From: an uncultured Clostridium sp.
Lineage (GTDB): Bacteria > Bacillota > Clostridia > TANB77 > CAG-508
Assembly: GCA_900555835.1 (NCBI GenBank)
Contig: USMK01000032.1
Location: 1-14,202 of the forward strand
DNA length: 14,202 nucleotides
Reading direction: 5' to 3'
Below the pieces are notes generated by a model. It saw only the letters and a list, made by a program, of their open reading frames with translations. It made no database searches and was not told the origin of the DNA. The translations under genes and the position numbers were made by a program. Below are positions 1-8,166 of the stretch, piece by piece; within the stretch, counting starts at the first letter, position 1, and each line of letters begins with the position of its first letter.

Positions 1-40
1 TTTGGGCTAATGCCCATGCCCCAAAATCTCCTAAATTCAT
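1..40 (-). CDS. Start of a further gene, probably the endolysin (partial)
   Basis: The ATG at 40 opens a frame that runs out of the window after 13 codons: 'MNLGDFGAWALAQ'. A strong GGGAGGT lies nine bases upstream, and the start is two bases after the holin stop (TAATTATG), so it is the next gene of the operon. Endolysin is the usual neighbour after a holin, and an opening '...WALAQ' would suit a cysteine-peptidase or CHAP-type amidase, but 13 residues cannot show a catalytic class. The call is by position only. Confidence 0.5.
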   Translation of the reverse strand, partial: MNLGDFGAWALAQ

Positions 41-42
41 AA

Positions 43-231
43 TTATTGTACCTCCCTATCGTCTTTTTTTGTAAAATAATATGTAAATACTGATGTTGCT
101 AAATTGGTTACTAATATCAATAGATTATCTGCTAACGAAAATCCCCACAAATTTGCAATTACCATTACAAATAACAAGATAACCATTGCTACTGTTATAA
201 AACTTTTTAAATCGCTCCATGCTTTTTTCAT
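43..231 (-). CDS. Two-helix holin-like protein
   Basis: A 62-residue protein with two hydrophobic helices (about 11-29, 'FITVAMVILLFVMVIANLW', and 33-51, 'LADNLLILVTNLATSVFTY') separated by a short turn, and a charged C-terminal tail 'TKKDDREVQ'. Small size, two helices and a position directly before the probable endolysin are what a class II holin shows. Holins accumulate in the membrane and open holes that release the endolysin at a set time. AAAGGAAGGT precedes the ATG, which begins one base after the stop of the previous gene (TAATATG). A non-holin small membrane protein is possible. Confidence 0.7.
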   Translation of the reverse strand: MKKAWSDLKSFITVAMVILLFVMVIANLWGFSLADNLLILVTNLATSVFTYYFTKKDDREVQ

Positions 232-232
232 A

Positions 233-499
233 TTAACTTACCTTCCTTTCAATTAAAACTTCGTCTATTTCTTGTCTTGCGTGCTTAAATTCGCCATTTC
301 CTATTTTATCTTCAATAAAATGGTCTAGCATTACTTTTGTTGCTTTTAAATTAGCCCTCGTCAAGACATCCGTAGAGTCAATTTTTTGACTTGTTTCTAA
401 TACTTTTTTGTATATTTTTGCTAAGTACAAAAGCACTCCTCCTATTGTCGATAAAATACTAATTGCAATTACAATTTGTCCAATTGTTATATTCTCCAT
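233..499 (-). CDS. One-helix membrane protein of the lysis module
   Basis: An 88-residue protein with one hydrophobic segment (about residues 6-26, 'IGQIVIAISILSTIGGVLLY'), followed by a charged helical tail (about 30-88) containing 'LKATKVMLDHFIEDKIGNGE'. GAGGATT lies just before the ATG. It sits between tail genes and the two-helix holin candidate, and its last codons carry the ribosome site of that gene. An XhlA-type or holin-partner role fits the topology and position, but the family is not recognised with certainty. It could also be a holin in its own right. Confidence 0.65.
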   Translation of the reverse strand: MENITIGQIVIAISILSTIGGVLLYLAKIYKKVLETSQKIDSTDVLTRANLKATKVMLDHFIEDKIGNGEFKHARQEIDEVLIERKVS

Positions 500-527
500 T
501 TTAATCCTCTTTTCTTAATATTTTTTA

Positions 528-869
528 TTATATAAGTTCTGCATTTTTGAACTTTTCTGTCCTTTTTAAATAATTATAAGCATCTTCAATTGTCATTTCT
601 TCGTCATAATTTAAAGTTATATAATCTGAATTTACTAATACATTCATTCCTTTTTCTAATTTCATTTGTTCTTCGGTGCTTAGTGGTTCATGATTTGCGG
701 ATTTTTTTTGTAAATCTTGATATGCTTTTTCTTTTTTTCGTTGTGCTTCACTTATATATGAACTAACCTCGATCAGATTAGATATATTAGTTATTTTACT
801 CAAATTTGTTATTCTATGATAATTTAAAATGACCCCATTTTCTAATTCGATTTCTTTTTGTAGTGCCAT
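528..869 (-). CDS. Conserved 113-residue phage protein after the tail fibre
   Basis: A 113-residue soluble protein without membrane segments. The start 'MALQKEIELENGVILNYHRI' followed by 'TNISNLIEVSSYISEAQRKK' and the ending 'DAYNYLKRTEKFKNAELI' are familiar from small hypothetical proteins placed between receptor-binding protein and holin in Firmicute phages. A beta N-terminal half is followed by charged helices (about 45-75). AAGGAGGAAAA precedes the ATG. A role in fibre assembly or as a minor tail part is possible, but there is no direct evidence. It ends 28 bases before the membrane protein gene, which suggests the same operon. Confidence 0.75.
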   Translation of the reverse strand: MALQKEIELENGVILNYHRITNLSKITNISNLIEVSSYISEAQRKKEKAYQDLQKKSANHEPLSTEEQMKLEKGMNVLVNSDYITLNYDEEMTIEDAYNYLKRTEKFKNAELI

Positions 870-883
870 AATATTTTTCCTCC

Positions 884-3097
884 TTATCTATAACCAATTA
901 CTTTATATATTGAAATACTATTAGAGTTAGATGAATTTGTGGTAGTTCCATTAGCAAAATAATATTCCATTGTACGAATACTCGTTGATAATGTTATTGA
1001 AGTACCACTTATTGTATATCCCTTAGCCTTACCATAATAAGTAGGATAATTTGGAGTTGCTATATCTAATGTTACATCTTTGTTGTGTGGATAAAATACT
1101 TTTGTATATCCTCTTTTACCATCATTATTCATTGCATATATTTCCATCATTGAAAAATGAGCAGCGGACTCACTCAAAGTTATTGTGCCACTTGAACCAG
1201 AATCATTAACATAAAGCATTTTTTCTGAACGGAATATTTGTTGCCAAGAACTCCAAGTCGTACCACTATGCCAACATCTTTCATATGTTCTAGTATATTG
1301 CTCGTGTGAAATAATATTAAACCTCTGTGCGATCCAATCTTCTGAGTATTTTATGACTTCTAGTACTGCTATGTCTGCTGTTGGTGCATTAGTTGCATTA
1401 TATACACCAAATACACCCGGATTTTTATACTCATTTAAATTGACTTTTCCTGCATAATTTGACAATGGAACTTCATTCCAATTATGCCAATTTCCATTCG
1501 ATTTTCCACGTATCCAAGTTCTACCAGTAGTTACAGCAATAGCCATTTGAACGATATCTCCTGAGCTTTCTGCTCCGTTAACAATTAACCTGCAATAAGA
1601 GTTTGGCAAATTTGAACAATTTTCTCCTAAATAGTACATCCCCGCTTTTGTATAATCATTGGCATCTACATTGCTTGCGCTATAAGAATTCCAAGAAATT
1701 GATTTTTTAAAATCAGCTGGCATATTACATTCAAATTCGTCTTTTTCACTTACTTTACCGAAAGCAATCCCTTTTCCGCCTGCTCTATAATCTACGGTGG
1801 TATATCCTGTCGGAACAGTATCAGTTATACTTATATTTGAATAATAATTATCGCCAATGATATATTGAACTTCGTATTCGTAGTCAGTTGATATAGCCCC
1901 ATCCCCTACAACACTTGTTGCTCCATTGCCTAAATTTACAGTAGTCCACTCAAAACTTCCTTTTTGTCTATATTGTACTTTTGGCTTTGCTACATTATTA
2001 GTAACGCCAGTTGAAACGTGATATACCCAATACAAACTCAAATATGTACCATTTTCATCCCTTGTTCCATTAGCATTACATCTGAAAGAATTTCTTGACA
2101 TTACATAAGGTTTAATATATCTATATACGGTTACTGTTTTTGTGGCTATATTTATTTTTCCTCTACTGTCAGTTACTATTGCATTTATTGTTACAGTTGT
2201 GTTTTCCGTTATATTTAAGTTATTCAAATCAAATGTTACTTCACTACCATATAAAGTTTTCTTGGTTGTTCCATTCACAATCATTGAAACACTAATATTT
2301 GTTATGCTACTTCCATATGCTCCATTAGCAACAGTTTTAGCTTTAATGCTTGATATTGTTTCAATATATACTGCGTTACCCGTTGGATCTGATAATGTTA
2401 AGCTAGATATAGTTGGAACTATATCATCTGAAATATTTGCAGTAAATGTTTGAGAAGAATTACCGATATAAATATCTCCATTGTAGGTTTCACAAATAAT
2501 TCTTATGGTTTTACTTGTAGAACTTGTAAAATAATTTGCTAAATCCTTAGGTACAGTCCATTTATATGAGCTTGTTGCATATGCTTCAATTAAATGCCAA
2601 TCCCCACTATCTATCTGCCAATATAAAGCATGTCTGAATGAACTACTAGCTCTATTTATTGCTATACTTAATTCTGCACCTAATTTTAAACTAGATGGGC
2701 TTAATCCTATGCTACTAGCCCTTGGTATAGTTGGAAGTGTTATATTTCCTGATACAGATATTTCTGTTGGCATATATGATGATGTACTACCCATATACCA
2801 ATATCCACTTAAAGTTGTACTCCCTGTTCCATCTGCGTTATGTGATACGGTTACATCACTACTACCTAAAAAATATTGACTGCTAGAAGAACCCCAATCC
2901 CAATTTACTGTTGTGTTTCCTCTACCAGTCATATTAAAGTATGATTTACCAGTTTTGTTGTACCCACTATGTGCTGTTTTTTCGGCATACAAATCAAGTC
3001 TTATTGTACTTGTATTGTTTTCTATGCTTTGACTTGTAACTGAATAATCTATTCTTAATCTTACATTTTTTGAATAATCTCCATAAATACTTGCCAT
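884..3097 (-). CDS. Receptor-binding tail fibre, DUF859 plus two pyocin-knob domains
   Basis: A 737-residue beta-rich protein, very high in Ser, Thr, Asn and Tyr. The N-terminal half (about 1-430) is DUF859-like, a family of Gram-positive siphophage tail proteins: 'YGDYSKNVRLRIDYSVTSQS', 'SDVTVSHNADGTGS', 'ITLPTIPRASS', then immunoglobulin-like stretches. The 'VDYRAGGKGIAFGKVSEKDE' linker (435-454) is usual before a C-terminal adsorption unit. Two pyocin-knob-like repeats follow: 475-546 ('DANDYTKAGMYYLG', 'TWIRGKSNGNWHNWNEV') and 550-625 ('NLNEYKNPGVFGVYNAT', 'YERCWHSGTTWSSWQQIFRS'). A beta C-terminus ends 'ISIYKVIGYR'. This should recognise cell-surface sugars. GGAGGG at the end of the previous gene serves as its ribosome site, giving a tight gene junction. 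Host specificity cannot be read from the sequence. Confidence 0.85.
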   Translation of the reverse strand: MASIYGDYSKNVRLRIDYSVTSQSIENNTSTIRLDLYAEKTAHSGYNKTGKSYFNMTGRGNTTVNWDWGSSSSQYFLGSSDVTVSHNADGTGSTTLSGYWYMGSTSSYMPTEISVSGNITLPTIPRASSIGLSPSSLKLGAELSIAINRASSSFRHALYWQIDSGDWHLIEAYATSSYKWTVPKDLANYFTSSTSKTIRIICETYNGDIYIGNSSQTFTANISDDIVPTISSLTLSDPTGNAVYIETISSIKAKTVANGAYGSSITNISVSMIVNGTTKKTLYGSEVTFDLNNLNITENTTVTINAIVTDSRGKINIATKTVTVYRYIKPYVMSRNSFRCNANGTRDENGTYLSLYWVYHVSTGVTNNVAKPKVQYRQKGSFEWTTVNLGNGATSVVGDGAISTDYEYEVQYIIGDNYYSNISITDTVPTGYTTVDYRAGGKGIAFGKVSEKDEFECNMPADFKKSISWNSYSASNVDANDYTKAGMYYLGENCSNLPNSYCRLIVNGAESSGDIVQMAIAVTTGRTWIRGKSNGNWHNWNEVPLSNYAGKVNLNEYKNPGVFGVYNATNAPTADIAVLEVIKYSEDWIAQRFNIISHEQYTRTYERCWHSGTTWSSWQQIFRSEKMLYVNDSGSSGTITLSESAAHFSMMEIYAMNNDGKRGYTKVFYPHNKDVTLDIATPNYPTYYGKAKGYTISGTSITLSTSIRTMEYYFANGTTTNSSNSNSISIYKVIGYR

Positions 3098-3100
3098 CTT

Positions 3101-4540
3101 TTACCCTCCTATCCATGTAAAACTTAAATTTCCATTAGCACGAGGGATAAAAGCAAACTTACCTATAACGAGCTTATTCTGAACTTCCGCATCAGTTATA
3201 TACAGCTTATTATTGCTTATGTAAGCTATTTTTTGACCATTCTGTAAGAAAGCAAGCTCTGTATTACTCAATATTGCACTAAAATCATTTCCAACCCTGC
3301 CAAGTTCAATTAAAGCTCCCTTAAAACGTATATATTCCTCTAAAACAGATTGATTATTTGCTATAATATTTCCTAATTCGTCTGTTTTGTCTTGTATATT
3401 TTTAAAGTTAAATTCTATTTGACTATCGCCTTGCTCTATCATTGTTTTTAGTGTTTCTATTGTTTGGTTATATTCGTCTGAATTAACTTTATTATTGCTT
3501 AATGCTTCTATCTTAGCGTTTGTTGAAGATACTTCACTCTTTATTCCATTTACACTTATTTCTTGTTGAGCTAATTTATCTTCAACTGTTTTAGTTGATG
3601 TTTCCGTTTCGGTTACTCTTTGTGTTATTTTTCCTAAATCTGTACTAATTTCTACAACTCTTTGCGTTACGGTATCTACATCTTCCACAAGCTCGTCTAC
3701 TCTTGTATCATATACAGCGACCCAATTAGTTCCATTATATCTGTATAATTTATTATTATTAATGGTATCTATCCAAAGGTCTCCTACTCCCATATCTTGT
3801 GTAGGTTCTGTATCTGAATAAAAACTTTGTATCTTCCCATCAGCAACAATTCTTGCTTCATTGGCCTTTTCAAATGCTTCTGTTATTTTAGGGTCATCAA
3901 GTAACTTCCATTCATTTCCGTCATATCTATATAATTTACCTTGAATATAACTTTCATTTTCTCCTGTTACATACCATAAATCTCCAATATGCTTAGCTTC
4001 TGGTACGGTATCTTGATAAAAAGTAATTATAATACCATCTTCAATTGCTTCTTCAACATTTCCAATTCTACTAATCGCATTATTTAGATTTCCCGCAACT
4101 TCATTTATACTTGCTATTGTTCCATATCCTAGCATATTAATCCAATCATCTGAGTCATACTCTTTTCTTCCTGCTGTTGAAATTAAGATTTCTCCTTTTT
4201 TTCCGCTTCTATGGTCATCATCTGTTTGCAATATCCACATATCCCCAGGTAAATAATCCGTAGGTTGAGTTAAGAATATCTTATTTTTTCTTTCTGCTTC
4301 TTCCTTAGCTCCACTCTCGCTTACCCAATCACTAGCAACAAACATTCCTACTAGCCTTGTATTAACGCAAGTATATACAATATTGCCATTTGTCCAAGTA
4401 TCTCCTGCATAATATGGAGGTTTAGGCTGTGAAGCATAATTTTTGCTTATAGTTGTATCTTTATCTTGATTTTCGTTGTTTATAACCTTATTTAAATATC
4501 CTAAGTTTACTAAATCCTCATCATATTTAGGCTCTCCCAT
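3101..4540 (-). CDS. Tail fibre/adsorption protein with four Trp-rich modules and a coiled coil
   Basis: A 479-residue modular structural protein. Four related modules of about 40-48 residues follow one pattern (a 'GD.W' turn, a Tyr strand, then a closing Trp): 37-77 ('AGDTWTNGNIVYTCVN' ... 'SDWVSE'), 88-134 ('LPGDMWIL' ... 'SDDWIN'), 170-218 ('IGDLWYVT', 'KLYRYDGNEWKLLDD') and 236-282 ('VGDLWIDT', 'KLYRYNGTNWVAVYD'). These resemble carbohydrate-binding type 5/12 or fibre-shaft modules. Residues about 280-400 are heptad-rich coiled coil, suggesting a trimer. The last 75 residues ('YIRFKGALIELGRVGNDFSA', 'IAYISNNKLYITDAEV', 'KFAFIPRANGNLSFTWIGG') match the C-terminal end often seen in siphophage tail-tip and baseplate proteins. 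AAAGGAG precedes the ATG. Likely it links the short tail to the receptor-binding protein. Confidence 0.75.
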   Translation of the reverse strand: MGEPKYDEDLVNLGYLNKVINNENQDKDTTISKNYASQPKPPYYAGDTWTNGNIVYTCVNTRLVGMFVASDWVSESGAKEEAERKNKIFLTQPTDYLPGDMWILQTDDDHRSGKKGEILISTAGRKEYDSDDWINMLGYGTIASINEVAGNLNNAISRIGNVEEAIEDGIIITFYQDTVPEAKHIGDLWYVTGENESYIQGKLYRYDGNEWKLLDDPKITEAFEKANEARIVADGKIQSFYSDTEPTQDMGVGDLWIDTINNNKLYRYNGTNWVAVYDTRVDELVEDVDTVTQRVVEISTDLGKITQRVTETETSTKTVEDKLAQQEISVNGIKSEVSSTNAKIEALSNNKVNSDEYNQTIETLKTMIEQGDSQIEFNFKNIQDKTDELGNIIANNQSVLEEYIRFKGALIELGRVGNDFSAILSNTELAFLQNGQKIAYISNNKLYITDAEVQNKLVIGKFAFIPRANGNLSFTWIGG

Positions 4541-4542
4541 AT

Positions 4543-6372
4543 TTAATCTCCTTTATAATAACTTCCAATAGTGTAAATTACACTTACAGAATTAAAATTC
4601 ATATTTGTATCTTCTTTGTTTTCAATATATAAAGAAAAGAAAGCTAATTTTTTAGCCTTCTTCTTAATTATAGTAGTCTTAGGATATACCGAATTAACAT
4701 ACACTTTCTCCAAAACTTGTTTTTCTCCACCTTTTAGTCTATATCCAACTGTTAATTTAGATGTTTTTGGGTTAGATTGTATAGCAATTCTTTTTATATT
4801 TTTCTTGTAAGCTGGTTTATTTAAGTCTAATATTACAGAATTCCACTCTACTTCAACATTTTGTTCATTATCTTTGAATCTATTTTCGTCATTATCATTT
4901 CTGAATTTGCAAATATTGCCGTATTTGTCTCCAAAATACAATTCTTCATTCCAAACAAACCATACTCTTACAGGTAAATCAGTCCAATAATACCATTCAT
5001 ATTGATAATTACTATATCTTGAATTACTAGAAGTGCTTTTAAATCTACTATCAGCAACATAAACGTGGTCATTTATAGCTAAATAATATTTACCAGCATT
5101 AGTTATACCAATGGCTTCTTTTAAATTGCTTTCATTAGTCAATTTGCTATCTACATAATAACTTCTATGATATACATATCTCTCGTCGCTGAATGTAGCA
5201 GAATTTAACGCAAATACACCGTTATCAGTTAATATCAATGGTTCATTCAATAACACAGAATGAGCCCTTTTTGCTATATTTCCTTCGCCTTTTGTACTTC
5301 CTTCTAGTGGAAATGCTTCGGCATTATTATATGTTGCATACCCAATATAAAAAATTGTACTATCTGTATCAGAAATAGCCTTTAAAACAGCTAATTTTCC
5401 ATTATTAATCTTCACAATTCCTGTAATTGGAACAACTTCCAATCCTACTTTTATAACATTTTCAACTGGAATATATGTTACATCTTCTAAATAAGAATAT
5501 ATAACGATATTTGCATAATCAGGATTTCCAGCCATAAATATTCTATTATTAGCCCCAGCATATCCATACACGCACATTACATCACATTTATTAACTTGTG
5601 ATTTGTTTTCTAAACTATTCTTTTTGTATTTAATCCTTACATTATCTCTTCCATCAACTGGCGATTTACCTATTGCAGAGCTAAAAACAACTTGTCCTTT
5701 GCTTAAATCCTTTGTATATCCTGTTTTCTTTTCTTCCCATTGGCCATTATTATTTAATACCTCTATTAAATCAATAGAAGTTAAATCTGTTTCTGCTAAT
5801 TGGTATACGGTATCAGTTTCATTACTTGTAAATAGATTTATTCTGCTATCTTGAACTAAGTTTACACTCTCATAGGCTTGACTTTGTAATCCATTAGGAC
5901 TTCTAGCAATTTGTGTAGTTGGAATATATCCAATTTCGTCTAAATATTGTGCTTTATCTTCGCTTTTTAACAAGTCGTATACAATAGCTCTTTTTCCATC
6001 TAATATAAGCAATTTAGAATTTATAATAATACCAGCTGAAACAGTATCTTTTAAATTTTCCTTAATTACTGTGTAACTGCTAAAATTTGTTTTCATTTCA
6101 TATAATTTCGTACCACAATGCACAACAAAAAACTCTCCACTTACGGTATCAACATTCCATATACCATTTATATTAGCTTTCTGCCCTAAATAAGCTAATA
6201 CTTTATATCCATTTCGCTTTTCTATTGTTCCATTAGTATTTACAAAGTTATATCCTTTGGGGCTTCTTCTCTTATCAATATCTGTAATTGATGACGAAAA
6301 ATCCACTCCCAATAATCCATTTATATCAATTTCGTATGTGCTTGGAGATGAAGGAACATTAAAACTTGCCAT
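4543..6372 (-). CDS. Probable tail hub/nozzle protein (P22 gp10 / T7 gp12-like)
   Basis: A 609-residue protein rich in short beta strands and aromatic residues, without signal peptide or membrane helix. The opening pattern ('GLLGVDFSSSITDIDKRRSP', then 'GYNFVNTNGTIEKRNGYKVL') is typical of podovirus tail proteins that line up a gene-specific 'N....G.i.kR.G' motif. It is followed by repeated blade-like strands ('GIWNVDTVSGEFFVVHCGTK', 'LYEMKTNFSSYTVI', 'KYYLAINDHVYVAD', 'ELYFGDKYGNICKFRND'), consistent with a beta-propeller such as P22 gp10 or T7 gp12. The C-terminal 100 residues ('VEWNSVILDLNKPAYKKNIK') look like a separate beta domain. It follows the adaptor gene with GAGGT before the ATG and overlaps no neighbour. 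It would form the tube below the adaptor and hold DNA in the head. The call is moderate; structure prediction would decide. Confidence 0.65.
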   Translation of the reverse strand: MASFNVPSSPSTYEIDINGLLGVDFSSSITDIDKRRSPKGYNFVNTNGTIEKRNGYKVLAYLGQKANINGIWNVDTVSGEFFVVHCGTKLYEMKTNFSSYTVIKENLKDTVSAGIIINSKLLILDGKRAIVYDLLKSEDKAQYLDEIGYIPTTQIARSPNGLQSQAYESVNLVQDSRINLFTSNETDTVYQLAETDLTSIDLIEVLNNNGQWEEKKTGYTKDLSKGQVVFSSAIGKSPVDGRDNVRIKYKKNSLENKSQVNKCDVMCVYGYAGANNRIFMAGNPDYANIVIYSYLEDVTYIPVENVIKVGLEVVPITGIVKINNGKLAVLKAISDTDSTIFYIGYATYNNAEAFPLEGSTKGEGNIAKRAHSVLLNEPLILTDNGVFALNSATFSDERYVYHRSYYVDSKLTNESNLKEAIGITNAGKYYLAINDHVYVADSRFKSTSSNSRYSNYQYEWYYWTDLPVRVWFVWNEELYFGDKYGNICKFRNDNDENRFKDNEQNVEVEWNSVILDLNKPAYKKNIKRIAIQSNPKTSKLTVGYRLKGGEKQVLEKVYVNSVYPKTTIIKKKAKKLAFFSLYIENKEDTNMNFNSVSVIYTIGSYYKGD

Positions 6373-6374
6373 AA

Positions 6375-6806
6375 TTAAAATACCTCTTCTATACTTTCTT
6401 GATTTTCAACATTGTAATATAAGTCTTGTAGACCTACTTCAAACTCATTTCTATATGCAGTAGCTTGTGATATGTCGTCGTCCTTATATAGTTGACTAGC
6501 TATATAGAGTGGAATTAACACACAAGCATCTTCTGGCAATGGAATTTCAAAGTTATTGCTTGTTTCGCTTGTTATTTTCTCAATAACGGTCTTTTCATAT
6601 TCCTTTTTCTCTTCGTTGTATTGATACATATTCATTACATATGGTTTAATTCTATTCATTGCTTCATTTGCTACTGCTGGCATCGAATTTAAATACAATT
6701 TACAGTCGTCATCTTCTTTTAATTTATCTAAATCACTTATATCTATCGGCTCGTCTTTTGCAAACATCTTTTGCAATGAAATTATTTGTATTTCTCCCCA
6801 AGTCAT
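6375..6806 (-). CDS. Head-completion / head-tail adaptor protein
   Basis: A 143-residue acidic, mostly helical protein. The N-terminus 'MTWGEIQIISLQKMFAKDEP' and the helical ending with 'IPLYIASQLYKDDDISQATA' and 'YRNEFEVGLQDLYYNVENQ' fit the adaptor class that includes P22 gp4, T7 gp11 and HK97 gp6-like connectors. These bind below the portal and give the tail its docking site. Position supports this: it follows the capsid genes and precedes the tail hub. AGAGGAG lies seven bases before the ATG, and the gene ends two bases before the next start. The fold class is inferred from pattern and synteny, not from a strict motif. Confidence 0.7.
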   Translation of the reverse strand: MTWGEIQIISLQKMFAKDEPIDISDLDKLKEDDDCKLYLNSMPAVANEAMNRIKPYVMNMYQYNEEKKEYEKTVIEKITSETSNNFEIPLPEDACVLIPLYIASQLYKDDDISQATAYRNEFEVGLQDLYYNVENQESIEEVF

Positions 6807-6869
6807 ATTAACTCTCCTCTCACTTTCGCTAGGTTTGAACTAGCTCTATTTTCCCTTAAAGTGATATAA

Positions 6870-6892
6870 AGGGCTAGTATTATACTAACCCT
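6870..6892 (-). terminator. Near-perfect palindromic hairpin at the end of the 69-residue gene
   Basis: AGGGCTAGTAT and ATACTAACCCT flank a single central base, pairing 11 bp with one G-U; a realistic fold is a 9-bp stem with a 5-base loop. The TAA stop of the 69-residue gene (6880-6882) lies in it. The minus-strand sequence after the stem (TTATATCACTTT) is only weakly T-rich, so this may be a poor terminator or an RNA-stability or processing hairpin. Confidence 0.45.
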
Positions 6893-7089
6893 GCATTTTT
6901 TAGCTGTTCATAAACAGGAAGTGAAACTTCTGTTTCTTTTCCTCTTACAACTTTGGCATATTTTTCATTTATTCCAACGATAACTTCTTTATCTTTTGGA
7001 TTTAATGAGTCAATTGGTATTCTTACCTTTATTTTTGTTTCTACTTTTGGTGCTTTTGTTTTTATTTCAGTATCTTTTTTAGTTGCCAT
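6880..7089 (-). CDS. 69-residue conserved head-region protein
   Basis: A 69-residue basic protein, 'MATKKDTEIKTKAPKVETKI...'. A Lys/Thr-rich tail (1-22) precedes a small predicted beta domain ('KVRIPIDSLN', 'EVIVGINEKYAKVVRGKE', 'VSLPVYEQLKNAGLV'). The pattern of a strand, a 'vgvNgk...ikRGk.vevP..v.e.L' core and a final helix is familiar from small proteins encoded after major capsid genes in many podo- and siphophages, with no settled function. I chose the ATG at 7089 because AAGGAG lies eight bases upstream; a GTG three codons earlier (7098) overlaps that ribosome site and is unlikely. It could be a minor head or decoration protein. Confidence 0.78.
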   Translation of the reverse strand: MATKKDTEIKTKAPKVETKIKVRIPIDSLNPKDKEVIVGINEKYAKVVRGKETEVSLPVYEQLKNAGLV

Positions 7090-7118
7090 AATCAACACTC
7101 CTTTTTATAAAATAAATT

Positions 7119-7136
7119 AGGGGCAATTAAGCCCCT
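7119..7136 (-). terminator. GC-rich hairpin after the major capsid gene
   Basis: AGGGGC (7119-7124) and GCCCCT (7131-7136) form a 6-bp GC-rich stem with a 6-base loop, three bases after the capsid stop. On the minus strand it is followed by AATTTATTTT, an interrupted T run. It is a likely partial terminator that lowers transcription of the tail genes compared with the capsid gene. Confidence 0.6.
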
Positions 7137-7139
7137 TTC

Positions 7140-8102
7140 TTAGGCTTTTACCCCTGTTTCTACTCTTACTAATGCCATTGGTTGAGTAATAACAGCTGTA
7201 AAGCAGTTTTTCCAACCAGCACTTGCTCTTTGATTTAATGGGTCGTCTGTACCAGCAGAACCATTTGGTTTTACTATGATTTCTGGTTTACCAGCTCCAC
7301 CTTCTAGGTCAATACAATCATAAGAATCTTTTCCATATGCATATGCTATATGTACTGGTATTTTGGTTCCCGCTTCTGAACTATTAACAGTTTCTAAATT
7401 AGTTGTTTCAAAGAATTTCATTCCGTGCATTTTTCCAAGTTCGCCTTTAACCATTTGCTCTGGTTTAGCATATTTAGAAACATCTACCCAAGCACTATCA
7501 CTCATTAAATCATAAGCAATATCTGGGTCGATTTGCATATGATAGAAACCGTCAGAAAATCTTTTTGCATTTGCATTTTTTAATTTTCTTACAATTTTCT
7601 TAATATCGTCAGCTGTTAGATTTTTAGTTGTAGCACTTTCTAATCCAGCTCTTGTTGTTGCTCCACCAGCGAAATAAACATTAGTACCCTTAGATAATGC
7701 AGTTTGTATTCTGCTATCTACTACTTCGGCTGCTTCTTCTCCCAGCATTTCAGATGTTTCTGTTAATACAGGGTCTATACCTGTCATTTGAATTAAATCA
7801 GAAAATACTATGAAATCTCCTTCTTGTGCAACTGTTGCAGTTATAGTTGTTATACTTAAATCATTTCCATCTGGTGTTTTACCTTCTGTTAATGATGCAC
7901 TTGGTGCAGTTAATGAATTAAATTTTCTAAAATTCATTGTTCTTCCTGCATTTTTAGGTAATTTTTTCTTTCTTGCATCCTTATAAAAATTTAATTGTGG
8001 TAATAATCTCTCTAATAGAGTTCTTTCATAAAAAGTCTTGTCCTCTGCTGATAATTGATTTTGTCCTGCGACATTTGTTATTGTTTGTGTTTTTGTAGCC
8101 AT
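7140..8102 (-). CDS. Major capsid protein, N4-gp56 family
   Basis: A 320-residue coat protein of the HK97 fold. The start 'TQTITNVAGQNQLSAEDKTF' followed by 'YERTLLERLLPQLNFYKDAR', the 'LPKNAGRTMNFRKFNSL' segment and 'LTEGKTPDG' are characteristic of the N4-gp56 major capsid family, found in podoviruses and several Gram-positive phages. Later blocks 'GDFIVFSDLIQMTGIDPVL' and 'YHMQIDPDIAYDLMSD' also fit. No N-terminal scaffold (delta) domain is visible, agreeing with the separate scaffold gene upstream. The ATG has the strongest ribosome site of the window (AAAGGAGGAATGTAAA). Hairpins flank the gene on both sides, which suits a message made in large excess. Length is normal for the family. Confidence 0.93.
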   Translation of the reverse strand: MATKTQTITNVAGQNQLSAEDKTFYERTLLERLLPQLNFYKDARKKKLPKNAGRTMNFRKFNSLTAPSASLTEGKTPDGNDLSITTITATVAQEGDFIVFSDLIQMTGIDPVLTETSEMLGEEAAEVVDSRIQTALSKGTNVYFAGGATTRAGLESATTKNLTADDIKKIVRKLKNANAKRFSDGFYHMQIDPDIAYDLMSDSAWVDVSKYAKPEQMVKGELGKMHGMKFFETTNLETVNSSEAGTKIPVHIAYAYGKDSYDCIDLEGGAGKPEIIVKPNGSAGTDDPLNQRASAGWKNCFTAVITQPMALVRVETGVKA

Positions 8103-8133
8103 TTTACATTCCTCCTTTATTTTTTTATAGCGA

Positions 8134-8166
8134 TAAAAAAATAGCTACTCTTCTAAGTAACTATTT
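8134..8166 (-). terminator. Terminator-like hairpin before the major capsid gene
   Basis: On the minus strand AAATAGTTACT pairs with AGTAGCTATTT over 11 bp (one G-U) around a 6-base loop (8139-8166), followed by more T residues. The left arm contains the scaffold TAG stop, so ribosomes finishing scaffold would cover it. It is placed to adjust transcription into the capsid gene or to stabilise the 5' end of a processed capsid message. Confidence 0.6.

Noticed and set aside
2142..2453. Plus-strand 103-codon frame with hydrophobic character inside the DUF859 fibre gene
   Set aside because: Its apparent membrane character arises from antisense of Asn/Thr-rich codons. No upstream ribosome site or operon context supports it.
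6828..6844. Small inverted repeat GCTAG...CTAGC upstream of the adaptor gene
   Set aside because: Only five perfect base pairs with a mismatched inner part and no T tract or promoter elements nearby; too weak to call as an operator.
6880..7098. GTG start three codons before the ATG of the 69-residue protein
   Set aside because: The GTG lies directly on the AAGGAG ribosome site, which fits only the ATG at 7089.
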